From the NCBI GenBank assembly GCA_018304045.1, contig JAGVWZ010000012.1:1-53388 (forward strand): a DNA stretch of 53,388 bases, written 5' to 3'. The notes below the pieces were generated by a model. The model saw nothing but the letters and a program-made list of their open reading frames with translations, made no database searches and had not been told where the DNA came from. The translations under genes and the position numbers were made by a program. How positions within the stretch are numbered: the stretch's first letter is position 1; every line of letters begins with the position of its first letter. The DNA is from Candidatus Pacearchaeota archaeon. Lineage in GTDB: Archaea > Nanobdellota > Nanobdellia > Pacearchaeales > GW2011-AR1. This document shows positions 46,922-53,388 of the stretch, piece after piece.

Positions 46922-48721
46922 TTGTTTATTAATCTAATGGAAGATACTAAAAAGAAAATTGACTGGAAATATGATTTGAAAGTTTATTTTGATTTTCTGT
47001 TTAAATATAAATGGATTGCGATTATGATTATATTCCTTGTCTTTATACAGGAATCTAAGAATATAATTGTGAATTATCTCTTTAAGGTTATTATAGACAA
47101 AGGAACAGGGTTTTCTTCAGGAGTTCTTTTAAGAGCTGATTTTATTTTAGCATTAGAAATTGTTGGAATTGTTTTTATTATTCTTGCATTTCTTCATGTA
47201 TTTGCTAGTTATTTTAAAAATCATTTTCTTAATAGGCTTGAATTAAGCATGATGCAGGATCTAAAAACAAAATTCTTTAATCATCTTATAAGTTTAGACC
47301 ATGGTTTTCATGTTACTCATAAAACAGGTAGTATGATTTCTAGATTATCTAGGGGAAATTCTGCTATAGAAAGAATGACTGATATTTTAATATTTAATCT
47401 TGCTAGCATTACTATGCAGGTAATATTTGTATTTTTTTCATTGATTTATTTGGATAAATTATCTTTCTTTATTGTTAGCATTACTGTTGTTGTATTTATT
47501 GCTTACAGTGTTATATTGCAAAGAATGCAGGAAGAATCAAATGTTATTGCAAATAAAACTGAAGATATTGAAAAAGGAACTATTGCTGATATTTTTACAA
47601 ATATAGATTCTATAAAATATTTTGGAAAGGAAAAAACAATAAAAGACAAATACAAAAAACTCTCTGATGAAACAAGAAAAACTTTTTTAAAAAATTGGGA
47701 CTATTATAGGTTAATGGCTATTGGCCAGAGTTTTATAATAAGTCTTGGAACTTTTATATTGATTTATTTTTCAATAACAAAATTCCTTGATGGAAGAATG
47801 ACACTTGGTACTATTGCTTTTATCTATTCTGTTTATGGCATGCTGGTTAATTCCAGTTTTGGAGTTGTTCATGGAATAAGGGGGTATTATAGAAGTATGG
47901 CTGATTTTGAAGAATTATTTGGATATGGTAAGATTAAAAATGAAATAAAAGATGAACCTAATGCAAAATTTTTGAAGATAAAAAATGGGGAAGTTGAATT
48001 TAGGAAGGTAAGTTTCAATTATGGCAAAAGAAAAATCTTTGATAATTTTAATTTAAAAATTCCAATGAATAAAAAGTTTGCATTAGTTGGGCATTCTGGA
48101 AGTGGAAAAACAACACTTATAAAATTATTGTATAGAATGTACGACCTTAATGGTGGAGAAATATTAATTGATAATCAAAATATATCAAAAGTCAAGCAAG
48201 AATCTCTTAGAAATGAAATGGCAATTGTTCCACAAGAATGTGTTTTATTTGATGACACTATTTATAATAATGTTGCTTTTTCAAATCCAAGAGCAACTAG
48301 ACAAGAAGTTTTAAGTGCTATAAAATTTGCACAACTTGATAAAATAATCCAAAAGTTTCCAAACAAAGAAGAAACAATTGTTGGAGAAAGAGGAGTAAGA
48401 TTATCTGGTGGTGAAAAGCAAAGAGTTTCTATAGCCAGAGCAATACTTGCTGATAAAAAAATACTTGTTTTAGATGAGGCAACTAGTTCTCTTGATTCTG
48501 AAACAGAATATGAAATACAACAGGATTTAGTTAATTTGATGAAAGGAAGAACTTCTATAATAATCGCTCACAGGCTTTCAACAATAATGAAGGCAGATAA
48601 TATTATTGTTATGAAGGATGGAAAGATTGTTCAGAGTGGCAATCATAATCAATTGATAAACCAAATTGGAGAGTATAAAAAATTGTGGAATCTACAAAAA
48701 GGTGGATATATGAGGGATTAG
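46922..48721 (+). CDS. ABC transporter, fused permease-ATPase
   Basis: six-TM N-terminus; ALVGHSGSGKTTL; LSGGEKQRVSIARAILADKKILVLDEATSSLD. Confidence 0.95.
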   Translation: MFINLMEDTKKKIDWKYDLKVYFDFLFKYKWIAIMIIFLVFIQESKNIIVNYLFKVIIDKGTGFSSGVLLRADFILALEIVGIVFIILAFLHVFASYFKNHFLNRLELSMMQDLKTKFFNHLISLDHGFHVTHKTGSMISRLSRGNSAIERMTDILIFNLASITMQVIFVFFSLIYLDKLSFFIVSITVVVFIAYSVILQRMQEESNVIANKTEDIEKGTIADIFTNIDSIKYFGKEKTIKDKYKKLSDETRKTFLKNWDYYRLMAIGQSFIISLGTFILIYFSITKFLDGRMTLGTIAFIYSVYGMLVNSSFGVVHGIRGYYRSMADFEELFGYGKIKNEIKDEPNAKFLKIKNGEVEFRKVSFNYGKRKIFDNFNLKIPMNKKFALVGHSGSGKTTLIKLLYRMYDLNGGEILIDNQNISKVKQESLRNEMAIVPQECVLFDDTIYNNVAFSNPRATRQEVLSAIKFAQLDKIIQKFPNKEETIVGERGVRLSGGEKQRVSIARAILADKKILVLDEATSSLDSETEYEIQQDLVNLMKGRTSIIIAHRLSTIMKADNIIVMKDGKIVQSGNHNQLINQIGEYKKLWNLQKGGYMRD

Positions 48722-48727
48722 GATAAA

Positions 48728-49282
48728 ATGAAGAGGCTGTTCAGATTTAGATATCCAAAAATTGCAATATTAATTGCATTTATGGCAATTGCATATATCC
48801 TTTTTAGTGATTCTAATGTAAGTAGTTTTGTTAATAATATTGGGACTTATTATGAATATATTGGATATTTCTTCGCGGGACTTTTATTTTCATTTGGATT
48901 TACAACCCCTTTTTCAGTAGGGTATCTTATTGTTTCTAAACCAGATAATATATTTCTAGCTTCAATAATGGGTGGAGTGGGGGCATTAATTTCAGATATT
49001 GTTATCTTTAAAATAATAAAATTTTCATTTATTGATGAATTTCAAAGACTTAAAAGAACTGAGAGAATCCGAGAGTTAAGAGACTTGATTGAATATGAAT
49101 TTGGACACAAAATAAAAAATTACCTTTTGTATATTTTTGCTGGAATTGTTATAGCAAGCCCTCTTCCTGATGAACTTGGAGTTATTATGCTTGCTGGATT
49201 AACTAAAATCAGAATAAGAAGCTTTATGGTTATTAGTTTTTTATTTAATACAATTGGTATTTTTATTATATTATTGATTTAA
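48728..49282 (+). CDS. integral membrane protein
   Basis: multiple TM segments. Confidence 0.65.
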   Translation: MKRLFRFRYPKIAILIAFMAIAYILFSDSNVSSFVNNIGTYYEYIGYFFAGLLFSFGFTTPFSVGYLIVSKPDNIFLASIMGGVGALISDIVIFKIIKFSFIDEFQRLKRTERIRELRDLIEYEFGHKIKNYLLYIFAGIVIASPLPDELGVIMLAGLTKIRIRSFMVISFLFNTIGIFIILLI

Positions 49283-49317
49283 TTCATAAGTTATATAAAG
49301 TAAAGTTTATTAGATTG

Positions 49318-49860
49318 TTTATGGTTAGTATAAAAAATATTGTGTTTGGAATTGCAATCTTTATACTTACAATATCTGTTGGAGTATATGGAATAAGCAC
49401 TTTCTTAGATAAGTCTCCACAATATGATAAAGTTTGCCCTCCAAGACAGATTTTAAATGAAGAACAATGCGTTATTGAGAATGGAACTTGGACAAATTAT
49501 AGTTATATACCTGAGTCAAAACCAATTCTTGCAAATGAAAGAGGATATTGTGATACCTATACCATCTGTCAGCCAAAATTTGATGAATTGAACAGAATTC
49601 ATTCTAGAAAAATTTTCTTTTTTGCACTTCCTCTTGGAATTGTGATTATAATCATTGGGGCATTATTATTTGGATTAGAAAGTGTTGGAAGTGGACTTAT
49701 GGCTGGTGGAGTTGGAATAATATTGTATGGAATTGGTTCTGTTTGGCCTTATGCAGATGATTTGATTAAGTTTATATTATCTTTAATAGGATTGATTATT
49801 GTTATTGGAGTAAGCTATTATGCTAATAATAAATGGAAAATTTTTAAGAAGAGAAAATAA
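49318..49860 (+). CDS. membrane protein
   Basis: N-terminal and C-terminal TM segments. Confidence 0.6.
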   Translation, partial: FMVSIKNIVFGIAIFILTISVGVYGISTFLDKSPQYDKVCPPRQILNEEQCVIENGTWTNYSYIPESKPILANERGYCDTYTICQPKFDELNRIHSRKIFFFALPLGIVIIIIGALLFGLESVGSGLMAGGVGIILYGIGSVWPYADDLIKFILSLIGLIIVIGVSYYANNKWKIFKKRK

Positions 49861-51417
49861 TTATTTTTTCTCTAATTCTCTTAATTTCATTCTAATTATT
49901 TTTCCAGAATTTGTTTTTGGAATAGATTCTACAAACTGAATTGTTTTTGGATATGCATGTCCTGCATAATTTTCCTTTACAAATAAAGAAAGTTTTTGTT
50001 TTAATTCTTCACTTTCTTTAAAATTTTTATTTAATACTATAAATGCTTTAAGGATTGCTCCTCTTATTTCATCTGCAATTCCTATTACTGCTGATTCTTT
50101 TACTGATTTGTGTTTCATTAATATTGATTCGATTTCTATTGGTGAGACTCTTTCTCCTGAAGTTTTGATTATATCGTCTTTTCTTCCTATGAAAAATAAG
50201 TAACCTTCTTTATCAATGGTTGCAGCATCATTAGTTCTAAACCAATTATTTTTAAAATAATCTTTGTGCATTTTTTCATGTTTGTATATATTTGTCATTA
50301 AAGCTGGAAAATCTGGTTTTAATGAAATTGTATCATCAATGATTTTAACTGTAATTCCGGGAATTGCTTTTCCCATAGAACCATATTTTTTCTTTAATCC
50401 TTTCCATGTTGCAATAACCATTGCACCTGTTTCTGTTTGCCAATAGGTATCATTTATTTCAATACCAAGAGTTTTATAAAAATCAAATACTGCTTTTGTT
50501 AATGCTTCTCCAACAGAACAAATATTTCTTATTCCATTTAAATCTTGTTTTTTAATTTCTGGTTTTAACATCCTTAGGGCTGTTGGAGCTGTATAAATTA
50601 CTGAAATTTTATTTTTATTAATAAATTTTATCCAATTTTTTGCATCAAAATGTGCTTCTAGAATATATATTGAACATCCTATTGATAAGGGGGCTAAAAT
50701 TCCATATACAGTCCCTGTAACCCATCCTGGATGAGCAGTACAAAAGTAATTATCATTTGGTTTTAAGTCTAAAACAAGTTTTGCAGTATAATGCTGTTGA
50801 ATTAATGCTTGATGTGATATTTCAACACCTGCAACAGGAGTTCCTGCTGTTGAAGAAGTAAATATCATTACAGCTGTATCTTCTCTTTTTTTTTGGATAG
50901 CTTGAAAATATTTTGATTGTTTCAAAATATCTTTTTTATATTTGCCTTCATCAATAATTAAAATATGTTTTAAGGATGGAACTTTTTTCTTTATATTTTT
51001 TGGAATTCTTTTTGCTAATTCTGAATTTGTTATCAATACATCAGCATCTCCTCTATGTAATCTTAGTTCAAGTCCTTGTTCTTGAAATGCTTCAAATAAA
51101 GGAAGTGCTATGCTTCCATGCTTAATTGTTCCAAGTGTTGCAATATACATTTCAGGAATTTTTGGAAGAAATAAAAAAACTCTTGAGGATGGCTTAATTT
51201 TTAATTTATTTAATAGATTCGCAAATTTATTTGTTTCTTCTTGAAGTTGTTTGTAAGTAAATGTTTTAGTGGATTTATTTTCAAATTCAAATGATAATGC
51301 TAGTTTATCTGGAGTTTTAATTGCATGCCTATCAAGACATGATTCAATCATGTTCATCTTATCATTATGAATAACTATATCTTTTTCATGCTGTTTCCAG
51401 ATAGGGTTTAGTTTCAT
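49861..51417 (-). CDS. AMP-forming acyl-/acetyl-CoA synthetase
   Basis: AVMIFTSSTAGTPVAG; YWQTETGAMV; FFIGRKDDIIKTSGERVSPIEIE; PKTNSGKIIRMKLRE. Confidence 0.92.
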   Translation of the reverse strand: MKLNPIWKQHEKDIVIHNDKMNMIESCLDRHAIKTPDKLALSFEFENKSTKTFTYKQLQEETNKFANLLNKLKIKPSSRVFLFLPKIPEMYIATLGTIKHGSIALPLFEAFQEQGLELRLHRGDADVLITNSELAKRIPKNIKKKVPSLKHILIIDEGKYKKDILKQSKYFQAIQKKREDTAVMIFTSSTAGTPVAGVEISHQALIQQHYTAKLVLDLKPNDNYFCTAHPGWVTGTVYGILAPLSIGCSIYILEAHFDAKNWIKFINKNKISVIYTAPTALRMLKPEIKKQDLNGIRNICSVGEALTKAVFDFYKTLGIEINDTYWQTETGAMVIATWKGLKKKYGSMGKAIPGITVKIIDDTISLKPDFPALMTNIYKHEKMHKDYFKNNWFRTNDAATIDKEGYLFFIGRKDDIIKTSGERVSPIEIESILMKHKSVKESAVIGIADEIRGAILKAFIVLNKNFKESEELKQKLSLFVKENYAGHAYPKTIQFVESIPKTNSGKIIRMKLRELEKK

Positions 51418-51857
51418 CTCATCACCTCTTTTATATTATCTAAAAACTCATTTATATCTTTTTCTAATTCTTCAAAAATTGCATGATAAACCAGAACATC
51501 ATCAATTTTACCATATTGATGTGCTATAAAATTTCGCATACCCTTTGCATTTTTTAATTTTTTTGTTAAAATCTCTGATATTATTTTGTTTTTATATAAT
51601 ATATCAAATATTTCATTTTCATATTCAGGATATTTAAATTCTTTATGGTTCATTACAAGAAAAGCTAAGTCTTCTACAGCTTCAATAATTTTTTCAAAAT
51701 AATGTTCGCAGATTGCTTTTAATTTAAAATCTTTCTTATAATCTTCTAATTCTAAACTTTGGGGAATTGAGCTGTATAATTCTTCCATAAATTTATCTAT
51801 CTGCTCTATTTTTTCATCGATTCTCTCTTTTATAGATGGTTTTGCCATTTTTATCAA
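51414..51857 (-). CDS. HEPT-domain toxin (DUF86, HepT-like)
   Basis: MRNFIAHQYGKIDD (RNxxxHxYxxID-like) motif. Confidence 0.85.
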   Translation of the reverse strand: MIKMAKPSIKERIDEKIEQIDKFMEELYSSIPQSLELEDYKKDFKLKAICEHYFEKIIEAVEDLAFLVMNHKEFKYPEYENEIFDILYKNKIISEILTKKLKNAKGMRNFIAHQYGKIDDVLVYHAIFEELEKDINEFLDNIKEVMR

Positions 51858-52326
51858 TCTCCTTTTTTATTTTATCTGGAAGAATATTATACACCTGAAC
51901 ATCTACTTTTTCTGGAAGATTTCCTAATATATTTTTTCTGAATTCAAATGCATCGTCCTCATTAATGCTTTCTTTAAATTTAACAGCAAGGTCAATGTCT
52001 GAAAAAAGATGAAATCTTTTTTCAGCTAAAGAACCAAATAATATAATCTCTTTAATTTTCCAAAACCACTGGTGATTTTTTATAAGTTCTAATGTTCGAC
52101 CTATTAGGTCTTTTGTATTTTTTCCATGTTTTAACTCAAATTCATTTAGATAAGGTGTTAGAGATTTTATTGCTTCAAATTTTTTTCTTATATCTCTTGA
52201 AAGACGTGTTTTTTCAGAAGGTGATAAACTAACTCCAACTAATTGTTTTTCAATTATCTTTAATTCTCTTTCACCAAAGATTTTTCTTAGATTTTCATTT
52301 TTCTTAATTGTATTTAAGAGGCTCAT
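51814..52326 (-). CDS. MNT-type nucleotidyltransferase antitoxin
   Basis: EIILFGSLAEKRFHLFSDIDLAVKF; overlaps the HEPT gene. Confidence 0.88.
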   Translation of the reverse strand: MSLLNTIKKNENLRKIFGERELKIIEKQLVGVSLSPSEKTRLSRDIRKKFEAIKSLTPYLNEFELKHGKNTKDLIGRTLELIKNHQWFWKIKEIILFGSLAEKRFHLFSDIDLAVKFKESINEDDAFEFRKNILGNLPEKVDVQVYNILPDKIKKEIDKNGKTIYKRENR

Positions 52327-52330
52327 TTTA

Positions 52331-52367
52331 TATCACCATTATGATAATAGTTATCATAATGGTGATA
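52331..52367. promoter_or_regulatory. 37-bp palindromic operator upstream of MNT-HEPT
   Basis: TATCACCATTATGATAA-TAG-TTATCATAATGGTGATA, 17-bp perfect arms, just before ATG 52326. Confidence 0.7.
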
Positions 52368-52372
52368 ACTAT

Positions 52373-52717
52373 TTAAACCTTTCTTCTTTTAGAATTATTT
52401 TTAATTTTCTCTCTACCGTAAATAAGCCAGCCTATTATTACAAGCCCTAAATTTATTACTCCGAAAACATTTGCTAGTATTAATGGAAAGTTGTTTATTT
52501 CAATGCCATATAATAACCATATTATTGCTGCAATAAATACAAAGGAATAGGTTATTATGGAGATGTCTTTTGCACTTTTTCTTCTAAATATTTTTATCCA
52601 TTGCGGAAGATTTGCTAATCCGCCTATTGTTCCGAAGATTGTTGCTAATATGGACAGAATTGTCATTTCATTAACTCCTTGTTTACATAATTTAAGCAAA
52701 CTTTTTGATTGAGCCAT
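52373..52717 (-). CDS. SemiSWEET/PQ-loop transporter
   Basis: LATIFGTIGGLANLPQWIKIFRRKSAKDISIITY. Confidence 0.85.
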   Translation of the reverse strand: MAQSKSLLKLCKQGVNEMTILSILATIFGTIGGLANLPQWIKIFRRKSAKDISIITYSFVFIAAIIWLLYGIEINNFPLILANVFGVINLGLVIIGWLIYGREKIKNNSKRRKV

Positions 52718-53100
52718 TTTAATGATGAAAATGCTTTATCAAAATCCAACCATTTGTAATCTGAATGCTCTTTTTTGTCTAAGGTTACCTGTTTACTATT
52801 TATTTGAACTGAAAAAAGATGGTATGTTTGATGGGTTATTCCTGGTCTGTCTTCATATTCTTTATCATACTTATAATTTCCTCTGATTTTGTAGGATTTT
52901 ATTTTTAATGGAGCTTGTCCTGTTTCTTCTTTTGATTCTCTTTTTACAGTATCTAATTCTGTTTCACCTTTTTCAATCCCTCCTTTTGGAAACTCCCATC
53001 CAATCCAATGTTTGTTTCTTTTTAATAAAAGATATACTGGCTTATTATTTTCAATTAGATATACTAAAATAAAAACTCCTTTCCTAAACTTCTTTTTCAT
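52663..53100 (-). CDS. NUDIX hydrolase
   Basis: WEFPKGGIEKGETELDTVKRESKEETG Nudix box. Confidence 0.92.
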   Translation of the reverse strand: MKKKFRKGVFILVYLIENNKPVYLLLKRNKHWIGWEFPKGGIEKGETELDTVKRESKEETGQAPLKIKSYKIRGNYKYDKEYEDRPGITHQTYHLFSVQINSKQVTLDKKEHSDYKWLDFDKAFSSLKWLNQKVCLNYVNKELMK

Positions 53101-53388
53101 ATTAATTGAAAATTTCTTTAATATATAAAAGTTCCTTATTAGACTATTAATGATAAAAATTATTTAATAAATTAGCCCATAGATTAAGGAGATTAAGGTT
53201 ATTCTGCACTAAACTTTTTACTGATTTGCCTTACTACCTCTGAACTCTTTATTTTATATTTATTATTAATATCAAAAAAAACAATGTGCCACCACACACT
53301 AAACAGGCTGAGTCACAATTCAAATAGTTTGAATTGATTATCAATTCAAAAAATAAAATCTTATTATTATGAACTATTTTTCCTCTTG

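Noticed and set aside
1-53388. CRISPR array
   Set aside because: No regularly spaced direct repeats or cas-like genes were seen.

Overview
AT-rich archaeal window. EF-1A, archaeal DnaG primase, SMC, RNase HII, an archaeal-type initiator tRNA and TATA-box/near-leaderless genes point to a DPANN archaeon (Woesearchaeota/Pacearchaeota-like; lineage is inference). Two accessory regions stand out. (1) At 2.5-5.9 kb is a diversity-generating retroelement (DGR) on the minus strand: target gene with VR (5243-5333), TR (4868-4958) and a DGR-type reverse transcriptase. In my ungapped 90-position alignment of TR and VR I count 19 differences, and all 19 are at TR adenines on the coding strand. The RT is interrupted twice: a G11/C11 homopolymer puts it out of frame, and two tandem cassette-like insertions that share a 65-bp palindromic junction split its C-terminus. 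(2) At 36.9-44.05 kb is an island downstream of an intron-containing tRNA-Ser(GCU) (perfect bulge-helix-bulge). It carries at least four further divergent 3'-half copies of intronless tRNA-Ser(GCU), consistent with serial att-site integrations. Two cassettes end in a near-identical gene for a ~100-aa CxxC protein placed just upstream of the tRNA fragment; other cargo is a secreted M64-like protein, NYN and WYL proteins, AbiEi/AbiEii and a SWIM protein. Other content includes HEPT/MNT and RelE-type TA loci with palindromic operators, FabF- and FabK-like genes, an RHH-nucleotidyltransferase fusion, an FmrO/ArmA-like rRNA methyltransferase and two candidate structured RNAs. Several genes look frameshifted at homopolymers, so assembly indels must be excluded before biological claims are made.
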